Shown piece after piece: positions 1 through 11,541 of a stretch of 64,000 nucleotides of DNA. Every line of letters starts with the position of its first letter. Position 1 is the stretch's first letter. The position numbers and the translations under genes were made by a program. Source of the stretch: Euphorbia lathyris (Eukaryota > Streptophyta > Magnoliopsida > Malpighiales > Euphorbiaceae); assembly GCF_963576675.1 (NCBI RefSeq), contig NC_088915.1:89103501-89167500 (forward strand), given 5' to 3'. The notes under the pieces are model-generated. The model saw only the letters and a program-made list of their open reading frames with translations. It was not told the origin of the DNA and ran no database searches.

Positions 1-286
1 CATTTACATTTTCTATTTTCATTTCAATTTTGATATTTACATTTTCTATTTAACTTGTAAAAATGGGGGCTCTTATGTCTTTCTATTTTTTAAGGATAAA
101 TTACATCCACAGCCACTAAACTTCAATTCTTAACAACGTGGCAACTGAACTTTACATTTTTCATTATCGGTGGCCACTTAAAGCCTCAAAGCGACCGTTG
201 ATAGCCTCAAACATTGACAGGTAAGAGAAATTTTACCCCTAACGTTGATAAGTCAGATTAGTTTCAGATTTTATTATAAAATACAT
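1..286 (+). repeat. Composite dispersed repeat, first arm
   Basis: This stretch is the reverse complement of about 18480-18770 and also matches about 12790-13080. Recognisable blocks are the T-rich start, a block containing CAACTGAACTTTACATTTTT, and a block with ACCCCTAACGTTGATAAG. The copy continues at 1922 after the element at 287-1921, so that element was inserted into it. No coding potential is seen. The repeat appears at least three times in the window. Confidence 0.75.
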
Positions 287-968
287 GGGTAAATTACATA
301 CGTGGTGTACAATATTTACCTCAAATCACACTTTGGTGTACAACTAAAATTTTGTCACACTAAACCGTACGAACTTCAGGTGACCTCCCACTAAAGTGTA
401 CAGCCGGTTTTTGTGACCGGTCAACGCTGGTCAACTATGACATGTCAGCATTTTTCATCGTAGAATTAAAAAAAATGGGACCAACTCTTTATGAAATGAC
501 TAATATAATCTTATTCTTTATAAATTTACTAAAATACCCTTATCTTCTCCCTTCAACCCCTCTCTTCCATTTCTCTCTCTACATCTTCTCTCTCACTCCT
601 CTCTTTCTACCATTTCTCTCACAAACCCATTAATGGACATCAAAAGTATAATCGATTTGAATTTTCATCTTCTTCGGGAAGCTGATGGCTGCAATTTCCT
701 CTCTTCTCTTACAATTTCTCGCACATTTTTCCATTCTCTCTCCGATTTTCAGATTCTGCAACTTTATGGTTTTGCAGAGAGAGAGAGAAGAAGGGTTAAA
801 AATGGAGTTAAAAGTGTGGATTTGTGACTGTTGATTACATGGACGGCTGAGATCAGTATACTTGGGATTTATAAAGTGGTCCTCCCTCTTTTGACGGTGA
901 TTAGAGAAAATTAGAGATTAAAAGGGTATCTGCACTGTTCATCAAAAAGTTTATTTTAAAATGACTAA

Positions 969-1466
969 GGGTAAAGTTCAGATAAAACCCTTGTGGTTTC
1001 ACTAATTTTCAGATAAAGGACTGTGGTTTACTTTTTGTCAAAACGAGGATTGAAGTTTTTAACTTTAACAAAATAAGGACTTTTTCGATTGATATTATTA
1101 AAATCACCTTTGACGACTTCAAAAATGACATATTTTAAGAACTACTAATATTCTAAGCAACTTTAATTCTTCAACTTTTTTTATTTCGAGACTGTTTAGA
1201 TGATGTTTGGTAGAGAGAGAAAATTAGTGTTTAGAGAGAGAAAGTTCCAAAAAAGATGATTTTCGAAAATCAAAAATGTAGTTCCGTAGAAAATATGACA
1301 TTGAACAACTTTAATTCTTGAAAATTTTCATTTTCGGGTCGTTAAAGATGGTTTTAATAGCATTAATCCAAGTTTGAAACCTCAATCCTTGTTTTGACAA
1401 AAAGTAAACCACAGTCCTTTATCTGAAAATTAGTGAAACCACATGGGTTTTATTTGAACTTTATCC
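969..1466. mobile_element. Nested 498-bp inverted-repeat element
   Basis: It starts GGGTAAAGTTCAGATAAAAC and ends with the near-complement TTTGAACTTTATCC; the arms share the blocks around CACAGTCCTTTATCTG. The flanks AATGACTAA and AATGATTAA differ at one of nine bases, as expected for an aged 9-bp duplication. It lies inside the 287-1921 element and is therefore younger. A related half-element lies near 5775-6130. Confidence 0.75.
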
Positions 1467-1489
1467 AATGATTAATGGACCAAAAATAA

Positions 1490-1492
<3 letters not shown>

Positions 1493-1533
<41 letters not shown>
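1493..1533. repeat. (TA)n microsatellite
   Basis: An uninterrupted alternating TA tract just outside the nested 969-1466 element and inside the 287-1921 element. Confidence 0.95.
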
Positions 1534-1537
<4 letters not shown>

Positions 1538-1921
1538 TTATTTATAAAAATACTTTTGTAAACAATGAATTAATCCACGACTGAGTTTGAGAGAGAAATG
1601 GTAGAGAGAGGAGTGAGGGAGAAGATGTAGAGAGAGAAATGTGAGAAATGGGTTGAAGGAAGAAAATGAGGGTATTTTAGTAAATTTAAAAAAATAAGGT
1701 TATATTAGTCATTTTATAAAGAGTGGGTCCATTTTTTTTTAATTCTACAATGAAAAATGCTGACATGTCATAGTTGACCAGCGTTGACCGGTCACAAAAA
1801 CCGGCTATACACTTTAGTGGGAGGTCACCTGAAGTTCGTACGGTTTAGTGTGACAAAATTTTGATTGTACACCAAAGTGTGATTTGAGGTAAAAGTTGTA
1901 CACCACGTATGTAATTTACCC

Positions 1922-2690
1922 TAAAATATATATGTTTTGCTATTTATTCTACACCAGTTACATATCGGTTACTTCTAAAAACAAGTTTTAACATTTTATT
2001 TTGTGTGATTTAGTAATGAAATTGGAGATTAATAGTTTTAAATTCAACGAAATATTTAAATTTTTCTGCCTTATTTGTACAAAACATAATATAATTTTTT
2101 ATTTTATTTTTTTTAATGTCTATTCACGTGTTTGTAATCTGTTATCAATGAGTAATAAAATGACGCGCATGTAAAGTGTATGTCATTAAATTTGTGGCTG
2201 ATAAGATCAACTTGTACAAAAACACTATATTTTTTAAATTGTTTTTACATCTAATCATATATATTTATGATACGTGACTAGTAAGTGATAAAATGAGTCA
2301 CATGCAAAGTATAAACGACAAGATTCATGACCAAGAATCTTGTTTGGCAAATTATGTCTGAAATTGATCCAACTTGACAATGTTAGAGGTAAAATTATAC
2401 TTGACTGCCAACGTTATGGTTAAAATTGCACCATTTTAGACGTTAAGGTAAACTGAATCTTAATAAAAAGAGAAATATAGGGATAAAGTGCAATAATATC
2501 CATAATTTTTACCATCAGGAGTAATTTTACCTCTAAAGTTGGTATCCAAGTGTAATTTTACCTATAGCGTTGGCAATCTATTTCAATTTTAGATATTATT
2601 ATAAAACACATATATTTTGTTCTTTATTTTGCACTAATTTCATATTAATTGTTTTAAAAGAAAGATTTTATATGTGTTGGAATTATCATG
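1922..2690. repeat. Composite dispersed repeat, second arm
   Basis: This resumes the repeat of 1-286 and is the reverse complement of about 17782-18480 followed by about 16380-16526. Typical blocks are GATTCATGACCAAGAATCTT and GGGATAAAGTGCAATAATAT. The 16527-17781 element seen in the other copy is absent here. No gene is seen. Confidence 0.7.
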
Positions 2691-3690
2691 AAAGTATATT
2701 AAGGCAAACAAAAAGATTTTATATTAAGAACCTTGTATATTAAGGCAAACAAAGTAGCATTAATTAATTAATTAATCATGAAATTATCATTTCCACAAAA
2801 TTAGATTCAAATAAGCACAAAATAAGGTCACTAATTCCATAATCTCTAATATAAAAAATAAAATTCCATAATATCTAGCAGCTATAAATTGAATTAAAAT
2901 AAAAAATAAAACATAAACTATATCCTAAAAATGGATGATTTCACATATACATGTAAACGGACAGTTGTAAGTTCAAAACCTGTACAACTAGGAAAATCCT
3001 TCCCGTTATCGGTTTTGGACCGGATAACCACCTACGAATATTGTATTATTATAGAACTCCGGGAGGAAGAGATGTCGGAGAAACAACTAAGAAGCTAAGG
3101 GAATCTATGTCTGAAATGCTCACATGTTTTCCTATAGTAACAGGTATCATGGACGAGAATTTCGTCGGTAAACTTAAAAGCGTTCATCAGTAATTTAGTT
3201 CGTTTAAATTTCGTGGCAAATATGGTGGTACTACAAAATTAGCGGGGAATTATTCTGTCACTGATTCTTAATTCCAAAAAAAAAAATTCTTACTAAATTT
3301 TTTACCACTAATCTCCAAGTTTTTGATTCTGTTATGCCACTGCAGGTAGGTTAGTGAAAGACGAAAAAGGAAAAAACTGGATGATAAAATGCAATGATGC
3401 GGGAGTAAGAATGGTGGAGGCTAAATTAAAAGGGAGCTTAGATGATTGGTTAGATAAAGTAGATTCCGACAAGGAATTTAACCTTATTTATTGGGAGGAT
3501 ATGTTTCATAATCCTTATTTTTGGTCTACTTTCAATGTCCAGGTAGATAAATTTGGATCTATTTGTTTAACTATTTATGTTTACTGTTTGTTGTTACTGG
3601 TAACTAACAGATATCTATTTTTCTTTTCAAATAGCTATAAGTAGTTATTTTTGAAACATAACGAAATACTTTTATCCTATTATTGAAAGT

Positions 3691-3829
3691 TTTTTTTTTA
3701 AAAAAATTTGCGCAATGCGCTCACATTAAAGAAGAAAGAAAAATTCTCACCAGATCCGGATGCGATTCGAACCCATGACCTCCCAAGACATAGGTAAGCT
3801 CTCAACCACTAGGCTAAGACCTTCACCAC
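3691..3829 (-). mobile_element. tRNA-derived SINE with 18-bp target duplication
   Basis: Read on the minus strand it has a Pol III A box (TAGCCTAGTGG) and B box (GGTTCGAATC) and ends in an A/T-rich tail. The identical 18-bp sequence TATCCTATTATTGAAAGT flanks it at 3673-3690 and 3830-3847. It lies in intron 2 of the BAHD pseudogene, in the opposite orientation. Confidence 0.88.
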
Positions 3830-3959
3830 TATCCTATTATTGAAAGTGAAAAAGTAAAAAGTAGCAATGAAATTAGAACCAAACGGGCATTTCATTTTCT
3901 TATTTTTTTTTTGAAAGCATTTCATTTCATTTTCTTATTAGTACTATACAAAATTGATT

Positions 3960-4420
3960 GAAAAATTGAAATCGAGAATCCGTCCCGATTATTTTTATTA
4001 GTCTCTAGGCGTTTTTTGGCCCTTAGGCGATTTTTAGCCGCATGGGTTCCGCCTAGGCATCATATAAGCGACGATGAACAAAAACATTTTTTGTGAATTT
4101 ATTTTTTACTTTATTATAATTCACTTTAAATTGTTTCAATGATATTATTGTTGAAATGTTAATATTTACACAATTTTTAACATACATCTTAAAAATATAC
4201 CTATTTTTCTATATTAAACAATTTAATATTATTATTTTTAGATAGTATAATATATATTTTAATCGAATTTATATAACAATTTATTAATTAACAAATTAAA
4301 AATACAAAAATACAAATCCGATTAATCCTCGAGAGTCCTATTCATCCAACTAGCGTCTAGCGTTTTCCACAACCTTATATAATACAAGTGTAGTGAACCT
4401 TACAACTAATAAAATGAAAG
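3960..4420. repeat. Degenerate repeat in BAHD intron 2
   Basis: AT-rich intron sequence with a short GC-richer block around TAGGCGATTTTTAGCCG. Related blocks occur near 46320-46700 and 49990-50130, so it belongs to a dispersed family. No coding potential is seen. Confidence 0.4.
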
Positions 4421-5254
4421 TTATACACACTGCCCCTCAATTAAGGGCCCAAATTTTTAAAATACAATTAGGGATAAGATTTAAATTTATCTCTTATCGT
4501 TTTTGGGAAAGCGTAAATCCAATTTTGCTCCTAATATTTTTAAATTGGATCAATTTTATTTCTAACATATAGAAATTTTGAAGAGACTGATTTACGATAA
4601 TTTATTATCTCGTCCAGAACCTATAAAAAATCAGGACCGTGATCAATCAAATATTTTGGAACGGATTACTATCCAAATTGTCGTAAATGTGTAGTTTATG
4701 TGACTAATGCTCGCTCTATTCTGAATTTGTAACCAGTTTGGTTATGAAATCGGCAACGGAATTATCCGTCGCTAATGTTTCGTTCAAAACATTTGTAATT
4801 TTTAATATATTTTTGTCTATGATTTTTGAATATTTGTTTCTGACTCCGACACTCAACTTTCGTATTATTGAAATTTATTTAACACGTTATTAAAATCTTG
4901 TTTTTTTAGATTACCGAATTTGAAGAAGACGGGATAGCAATTGGTCTGAGTTGTTTCCACTTATTGGCCGATCCATCTTGCGCCACCATGTTCATAAAGG
5001 CTTGGGCAGATATAACCTTAGGCCGAAAAATGATGACTCCGCCTCTCTGTCACCCCTTGCCTTCCCAGAGACACGGAAACAGCAATTCCGGCCACCGGAG
5101 TTACACCGACTTGATTAACTACTACAAATCAACAATTGCGACCACAAATTTGGTTCCCGCCATCCGGCACACGACCATTTCTTTTCAGTTCGCGGATCCA
5201 ATGGTCCGAGCGTGCATGACCAAGGAGTATGGGATGCGACGGAATAACCCCTGA

Positions 5255-6230
5255 GAGGGGTGGTTCCGTCTTGTCCCAGTCCTACAATTCAGTAATAGAT
5301 TCAGAATTCATTGACAGTGGGTGTTTTAGGGTGCAATATAGTGAGTGATCTATAGATGCTTTTTCATACATTTTTCATCACTTTTTTCCCGATCAATCAA
5401 TGGGTGCTCAAACCCACAATTATCGAAATTTCATATGTTGGGGTTTCAATTTGGACCCCAACATATAAAAAATATCCATTTCTTTTATAGGCTAAACTTT
5501 TTTTTTAGTTCATACCAGGCTAAAACACATTTTTTTTGGCCTGGCTCGGTAGATAAAAAAAAAAGATGCACAATTCTTTATAGATTGAATATTTTGTTTC
5601 TTTCTCAATTCATACTAAAACAATGTTGTTTTTGCCTGGATAAGGTAAAGAATACACATAAATTATAATCAGACCAAAATGATACGTTTTAGCATGGGTT
5701 TGGAAAAAAAATTAACCATAAACATGCGAATTGCATTTGTTTTTACAACCCAATATTATAATATATGAATAATTTTAAAAACAACCCTCGTGGCTTTACT
5801 AATTTGTAGATAGATATTTGTGATTTTTATTGTTAAAAAAGAGGATTGAGGTCCTCGTCCGTTAGCAAAACCAATAATTTTTAGATTGACATCAGTGTGG
5901 CTGTTGATAGGCTTAAAATAGAACATTTCACGAATTAATGTCTAAGAAACTTACTTATTCAACTTTTTAATTTTGAAGTCATTTAGGTGTTGTTTAGTTA
6001 TAAAAGAGAAACTACATTTTTAGAAAGAACTCTGAAAATAGTAATTTTGGAAAATCGAAAAGGTAGTTTCATGATAAATGTGGTACTAAATAAATTTAAA
6101 TCTTAAAATCTTTTATTTTAAAGCCATTAACAATCAAATTCACAATATCTTAATTGATATTTTGGATATATTGTTCTTAGTTTGTAAAAACTTAGTTTTT
6201 TTTTTTTTTTTTTTTGTTAAATTTCTGTTT
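5255..6230. other. Disrupted interior of the BAHD gene
   Basis: The missing middle exon sequence should lie here. Instead there is AT-rich DNA, including a half copy (about 5775-6130) of the inverted-repeat family of 969-1466. No exon-like reading frame is recognised. Confidence 0.5.
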
Positions 6231-6707
6231 GGAATAATCTTGTATTAAAGGTAAATTTGGAAAATTATCAGGTGCGGTCAGGGCTATTGAAAAGGAGATG
6301 GAGAAAATAGACAATGAAGGGATAATGGATTTGATCGAATGGCTAGAAAATAATGAGTGTAGATCATCTCCTTTAATGAACGGCTGTGATCTCATTTGTT
6401 CTAATTTAGGAGGAATCGACCCATATTTGGCTACGTTTGAAGAAGGATATGACCCTCTTTGTGTTTCTTATTATGTCGAACCATTTGCCGGAGTAGGCCA
6501 TGTCCTCGTCCTACCTTCACCGTCGAGCGGTGGTGCAATGAGCAGGGTGGTGATGGTTACGCTACCGGAGATGGAAGCGGTTAAGCTATGTGAAGATGAT
6601 CTTATTTTAAACTTCTCTCCAACTATTTTAATGGAAACCAGAAAGTGATATTTATATTAATTAGTCACCATTTTCTACTTTATTAATATAAAAATCATTT
6701 TAGCTTA

Positions 6708-6990
6708 ATGAATTATTTATGTATAAAATTGGAAATTCTATTTTCTTTTGATAAAAAGCAAATTTCAGCTTCTGTTGTTTTTAATTGGAAAATCCCTTAT
6801 TTAATACTATTTGGAAAGGAGCCAAATTATGAAAATTTAGAGTATTTGGTTATCAATGTTTTTATACTGATGTTCATCCAAGGAAAGACAAATTTAGTCC
6901 CAAGGCATATAAAGGGTTGTTTTTAGAATTTGTCACAAGCAAAAAAGGATACGAAGTGTTAGATTTGTTCATAGATGAAGTTCTTATACC
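6708..6990 (+). pseudogene. Copia-type retrotransposon pol fragment
   Basis: Two adjacent frames give pieces of Copia integrase/reverse-transcriptase linker sequence: ILFGKEPNYENL, then after a frame change VFGYQCFYTDVHPRKDKF and KGYEVLDLFIDEV. The fragment lacks the integrase core, the reverse transcriptase catalytic region and LTRs. It directly follows the BAHD pseudogene. Confidence 0.75.
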
Positions 6991-7104
6991 TGATGTGGGC
7001 CACGGTACCCGGAGTTGGAACGGAGGAAGACCAAGTTGGAGCAAAGGTTGATCAAGGAGAAAATGTCCCCCACATGACGTGTCAGTTAAGTCACACGTCG
7101 TGTG

Positions 7105-7987
7105 CAGGGGCGGAGCTAGCTCAGGGTTCGGAGGGGCCGAAACCCTCCCGCCACCGGCTCCGTTCTTGAGAATCGTTAATTTTGTCCTGTCTAGCCCCCC
7201 TAATATTGGTATATATTTAATCCATGTAGTATTATTTCAATAGTTTAAAATATTTGAGTTGGTTGAGAGTCTTGTTTTAAAGTGAGAGGTCATGGGTTCA
7301 AACCACACAAAACTTATTTTTTTTGTTTTTTCTTTTAACTTTATTTTTTCAATTTAACTCTTTATTATTTTATTTGAATTTATTTTTATTATAACTCTTT
7401 TTTTAAGAATTTATTATCTCTTTGCTATAAAAAAAAATCAATTAACTTAATTTCTAAATTAAATTTTATGAAAATTATAAAAAATTTATAGCTAAAAGTA
7501 ATAAAATCTTTGCTATAAAAAAAATCAATTAACTTAATTTCTAAATTAAATTTTATGAAAATTATAAAAAATTTATAGCTAAAAGTAATAAAAAAAAAAG
7601 TGTGAAAATGTTATAATTTTTATTCAACATACCAGAACGATAAAATTTCAGTATGCTAGAAACTTAAAAAAAATTGAATTTATTTGAATTTATTTTTATT
7701 ATAACTCTTTTTTTAAGAATTTATTATCTCTTTTCTATAAAAAAAAATCAATTAACTTAATTTCTAAATTAAATTTTATGAAAATTATAAAAAATTTATA
7801 GCTAAAAGTAATAAAAAAAAGTGTGAAAATGTTATAATTTTTAGTCAACATACCAGAACGATAAAATTTCAGTATGCTAGAAGCTTAAAAAAATTTGCCC
7901 AGCCCTGACGGGTTGAATATCGAAAAATCTTCCAATAGTCGGACTAAAATTAGCCCCTCCAGTTGTCGATTCCTGACTCCGCCACTG
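7105..7987. mobile_element. hAT-like non-autonomous element
   Basis: Imperfect terminal inverted repeats, CAGGGGCGGAGCTAG at the left and the complement of CAGTGGCGGAGTCAG at the right, are flanked by GTCGTGTG and GTCTTGTG (7 of 8 bases). An 8-bp duplication is typical of hAT. The interior holds an AT-rich block (about 7385-7490) repeated at about 7505-7590 and 7685-7815. There is no transposase. A relative with the same terminal style lies at 54045-54567. Confidence 0.78.
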
Positions 7988-8225
7988 GTCTTGTGAGGCC
8001 ATGGTTTGGGGGGGAGAAGGACGAGTTTCAGATGACCACGGGCAGAAGGTCACCCATTCACCGAGTCACTTTCCCACTCATCGTGTGGAGCGACTCACAT
8101 GCCGTGTGGGATAGTAAGGGTGTTGAATCCCGCTCTGTTCTTTGGAATGTCACTCCCATCATTAAACAGTTCCAAGTTCCTCCATTTCCACAGATTAAAT
8201 ACCGCAAACGCAAAGAGATTTTTAA
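7988..8225. other. GC-richer unclassified sequence
   Basis: Together with 6991-7104 this forms one block split by the hAT element, and 8396-8650 may continue it. It has a higher GC content than its surroundings and short open frames. I suspect a retroelement remnant but recognise no domain. Confidence 0.3.
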
Positions 8226-8395
8226 GGTGTTTGGTTAGACACCTCCTGTTTGCCTTTTGTAGTCGAAAAGTAGCTTTTTATAAAAGCAGGGACTCCCTGC
8301 TTTTTGGAACAGAAGCCTTTTCAAACAGCAAACAGCAAACCGTAACAGGAAACAGCAAAGAGCAACAGCAAACAGCAGATAAAACAAACGGACCC
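8226..8395. mobile_element. 170-bp MITE
   Basis: It begins GGTGTTTGGTTAGAC and ends ACAAACGGACCC, imperfect inverted ends, with TTAA on both sides. The interior has repeated AACAGCAAACAGC. A second copy in the opposite orientation lies at 43086-43235. Confidence 0.7.
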
Positions 8396-8399
8396 TTAA

Positions 8400-9309
8400 C
8401 CAGTTATGAAGCCCAAACCTTAGGTCCCCACCAGTTAGACATTCATACACCCAATCGGATTCCGATATGCCAAAGAAGTAAGCCCAGTGGGTCACTGGGA
8501 TTAAATGCTTCCAAACCGCGGAGCTTCTTAAGCAGTCCCGTAGAACATGGCTAATTGATTCGGCATGATTTCCGTAGCCTATACAGGACGGATTTGATGT
8601 CAGATGCCGTCTTTGGCGCTCACAGTTAGTTAAGATGCAACAAACAAATAAACAACAATTCCTAATAAATTATTAGAGGTCACCCAACCAATTTGAAAAT
8701 ACACATGGAATCTAGATTATAATAAAGAGAGACATCAATTAATTAACTTCTTTAGTGAATGTTAGACAAACGATTACGCCTGTCTTAAAAATGTTAGATG
8801 TGATTAATCAAAAAACAAAACGAACACAGAAAAACATACGTACGAACAGTAAAACTGGAAATTAAAAGGAAAGAGCTAGACAAATATGATTCCTGTATTA
8901 GCAGTTTCCTTAAGACAGATGTCGTCGCTATTGACGATCGTCTCCTAGGATACAACGGATTACACGAGCGAACTCAAACCGTGTGTAGCCTATTTATCAC
9001 CCGAATAGAAAAACAAGACATTATGAACAGACTGATAGAAGGAAAAAATCCAGAGAATATTTTTTCTGACCGTATTTTTTAACAACTTGTGAATTTTGAC
9101 AATCCATTCTATATAAATAGAACTCGAAAGGATATGTCATTTCACGAACAAAAACGACTGTTCACGAAGGACACGACTGTTCATGAAAGGAGATATTTGT
9201 TGGTATATAAATTAATATGTAATTTTATTAAAAAATTTCCGATAACAAGTGAGTCTAAATTATGTATATATAATAATAACATTAAATCAAAACCTAATAA
9301 AATCAAATC
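8400..9309. other. Intergenic, no gene recognised
   Basis: Mixed AT-rich sequence. A TATA-like TATATAAATAG near 9110, followed by repeated ACGACTGTTCA motifs, could be an LTR remnant, but no terminal repeats or coding domains are seen. Confidence 0.3.
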
Positions 9310-9814
9310 GGGTTAAGGTGCAAAAATACCCCTAACGTTTTGGGTCAGGAGTAATTTTACCCCTAACGTCTAAAATGGTGCAATTTTACCCCTAACGTTG
9401 GACACCAAGAGCAATTTTACCCCTAACGTTAATAAATTGGGTTAATTTGAGAAAAATTCATCAAACTGTCTTTTCGGTCATGAATCTTGTCATCTATATT
9501 TCACAAGTGCGTCATTTTATCAGTAACAAATCACAAACATTCGTTGGGATGTGGAAAAAAATAGAAAATAAATAAAAAAATATACTGTCTTTTTGTACGG
9601 ATTAGACAAAGAAAATGCAAAAAATCCACCAAATTTATAAATATTAATCTCAAATTCTATTATTAAATTATAAAAAACATGAAAGCATTTTTTAGAACGA
9701 ATTATTATGCAATTGGTACAGAATAATGAACAAAAATATTTGTATTTTATAATAGTATCTAAAATAAAATTGCTTCTGGCCCATAACGTTAGGGGTATTT
9801 TCACACCTTAACCC
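9310..9814. mobile_element. 505-bp Mutator-like MITE
   Basis: About 30-bp terminal inverted repeats (GGGTTAAGGTGCAAAAATAC at the left, complementary at the right) are flanked by AAATCAAATC and AAATCAAACC, 9 of 10 identical. It is the cleanest member of a family with CCCCTAACGTT blocks, seen in degraded form around 14130-14640, 15955-16500, 48260-49340 and 55117-55468. It has no coding capacity. Confidence 0.85.
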
Positions 9815-10122
9815 AAATCAAACCTATAAGCAAACCTATGCAACTGTTGGTCCGCAAAACAAATTTTATTTTTAAGAAATATATTGTAAAATTTATAGTA
9901 AAGCATGAAAATTAGAAATTAGAGGTATCAAGCGGATAAACTTTTTTTATTCGAGGTATCAAGCGGATAAACTTTTTTTAAGAGATGAAAAGTTTCAGAA
10001 ATTAGAAATCTTGAGGAATCTTGGATATATTCATGGGCCTAATTTGCATCCACATTGAAGGATAAATAAAGTTTGGAAGTTAGAGCTCATGCCTATAATA
10101 AGGGTAGTTATTAGTTAAGTTA
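9815..10122. other. Intergenic with a short tandem duplication
   Basis: AT-rich sequence. The phrase GAGGTATCAAGCGGATAAAC occurs in or near 9924 and again near 9956 as a short tandem copy. Nothing else is recognised. Confidence 0.5.
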
Positions 10123-10139
10123 GGCTCTGTTTTTTATCA

Positions 10140-10300
10140 CTGAAAAAAACTGAACTGAACTGAACTGAATGCTACTGAACTGAACTGAACTGAACTGAAC
10201 TGAACTGAACTGAATGATACTGAATACTGAACTGAACTGAATTTAACTGAATGCTACTGAACTTAACTGAATGATACCGAACTTAACCGAATTTAATCGA
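10140..10300. repeat. Subterminal TGAAC pentamer array
   Basis: Irregular tandem copies of ACTGA/TGAAC with occasional GCTACTGAAC spacers. A second small array lies near 10985-11045, close to the other end of the same element. Such placement is common for transposase-binding repeats; that role is inferred. Confidence 0.75.
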
Positions 10301-10495
10301 ACGTAACAATAATGATGATATTAGACTTTAAAATAATTTAATGATAATATTGGACATTAATAAGCTTATAATAATAATAATAATAATAATAATATTTCTA
10401 CCAAAAAAAATAATATCAATAATAAATAAACATATTATTAAAGATTAAACTAAATTAAATATCAAATAAAATCTAGGCTCAATAATATTTCAGAT

Positions 10496-10657
10496 ATGTT
10501 TAATGTAGATCGTAAAGACGCCATGTTAGCAGTGCGGAATGATATCGCGCAACAGATTTGGCAATCATGTCTAGCCGAGAATGAAGTGGGAGCGGGGGAT
10601 GAATTGAGAGTGGAGAATGAACTTGACGATGATGATGAAGTTAACGAAGATGATTAA
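10496..10657 (+). pseudogene. Residual C-terminus of a Harbinger-type transposase
   Basis: A 53-codon frame begins MFNVDRKDAML, carries VRNDIAQQIWQSC, and ends in an acidic tail (DDDDEVNEDD) and TAA. The RNDIAQQIW pattern resembles the last helix of plant PIF-like transposases as I remember them. The catalytic DDE part is absent. The TTA-flanked ends of the surrounding element support this reading. Confidence 0.45.
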
Positions 10658-11069
10658 AAACAATTAAAATGTAGTTGAGCCAGTTAATTTTTTAGAGCAT
10701 TGTAATGTAAACGTATTAATATAATATTTATTTACTTTTCGCAAAATTTGCAAATAAGTTGCACCAAATAATTATAATTATAATAAATAATGATAATATA
10801 TATAATGACAAAGCATAAATTATATATAAATATAATTATAATGAAAATAGATAAATTAATATATAATAAATTATAATAATTATAATAAATTGCTGAAATT
10901 ATAAATAAATAATGATAATAATAATAAATTATATATAAATAATAATAATATATAATAATTATAATAAATAATGATAAATTATTGAATACTGAAACTGAAT
11001 ACTGAACTGAACTGATTACTACTGAACTGAACTGATTGTTACTGAAATTAAGTAATAAAGAACAGGGCC

Positions 11070-11541
11070 TTAGTTGATATTCTTACTCTAACGCCAACTA
11101 ACTTAACTACCTACTTTTCTAGTAACTACAAACTGAAAATAAGGGAAGTTAGTAGTTTAGTGGAAGGAAGTTAAGGGGTGGTTGCAACCATAACCAGCAA
11201 GTTCCTGTTCGATCTCAGTTTAGCTCGTTTGCACCTCTACTCGTAGGTTCGTCCAGAATTTAACAGCCATGCAAAAAGAGATGGACGATGTAAAAGCCAC
11301 ACATGAGTTAGAGATGGTCGATTTGCGGTGACAATTACAAAAAAGCGAGTGGAGGTGAGCGGAAAAAACCCACCCGGCAGGTAGAATCAGGCGGGGAATC
11401 ATTTAGCGGCCTAAAACAATAAAAAAAACCCAACATGAAGGCATTTTCCTAATTTTAAAGGGTGCTTGACGAATCCGAACCAAAAATTCGGATAAACAAT
11501 AAAAAAGTTTAAACTAATTAATCAATCTTTAATTAGAATTA
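11070..11541. other. Intergenic, no gene recognised
   Basis: Includes a GC-richer patch at about 11200-11400 that could come from a retroelement gag region. Only short frames are present, with no recognisable domain. Confidence 0.3.

Larger units (their letters stand above)
287..1921. mobile_element. Mutator-like foldback element with 0.3-kb inverted arms
   Basis: The ends are inverted: GGGTAAATTACATACGTGG at the left and its complement at the right. The similarity runs inward for roughly 330 bp on each side. The flanks are TAAAATACAT and TAAAATATAT, a 9-of-10-bp target-site duplication. The paralogous repeat near 18450 lacks the element and has a single copy of the target, which supports real insertion. 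A second element (969-1466) and a TA microsatellite sit inside. There is no transposase, so it is non-autonomous. Mutator assignment is inferred from the duplication length. Confidence 0.8.
2931..6648 (+). pseudogene. BAHD acyltransferase (CER2/CER26-like) pseudogene
   Basis: The BAHD family transfers acyl groups from CoA thioesters; CER2-like members act in wax chain elongation. Exon 1 (2931-3143) starts with ATG and encodes a typical N-terminus with KPVQLGKSFPLSVLDR, then needs a one-base frame change near 3036 to continue as LYYYRTPGGRDV and FPIVTG. Exon 2 (3346-3542) is intact, with WMIKCNDAGVRMVEA. Exon 3 from 4910 carries the family HxxxD site as HLLAD and the block DPMVRACM, then meets a stop at 5252-5254. 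The middle of the protein is missing. The C-terminal part (about 6256-6648) resumes with IMDLIEWLE and VSYYVEP and ends in its own stop; the DFGWG block is not recognisable. The splice sites at 3143/3346 and 3542/4910 still fit. The frameshift, stop and internal loss argue for a dead copy. The CER2/CER26-like placement is from memory of similar proteins. Confidence 0.8.
10123..11069 (+). mobile_element. PIF/Harbinger-like deletion derivative
   Basis: The ends GGCTCTGTTTTTTATCACT and its imperfect complement are flanked by TTA on both sides (10120-10122 and 11070-11072), the Harbinger signature. Inside the left end is an ACTGAACTGAACTG array and inside the right end a shorter one. Between them is a leftover reading frame resembling a transposase C-terminus and AT-rich filler. 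The element is defective. Confidence 0.72.
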
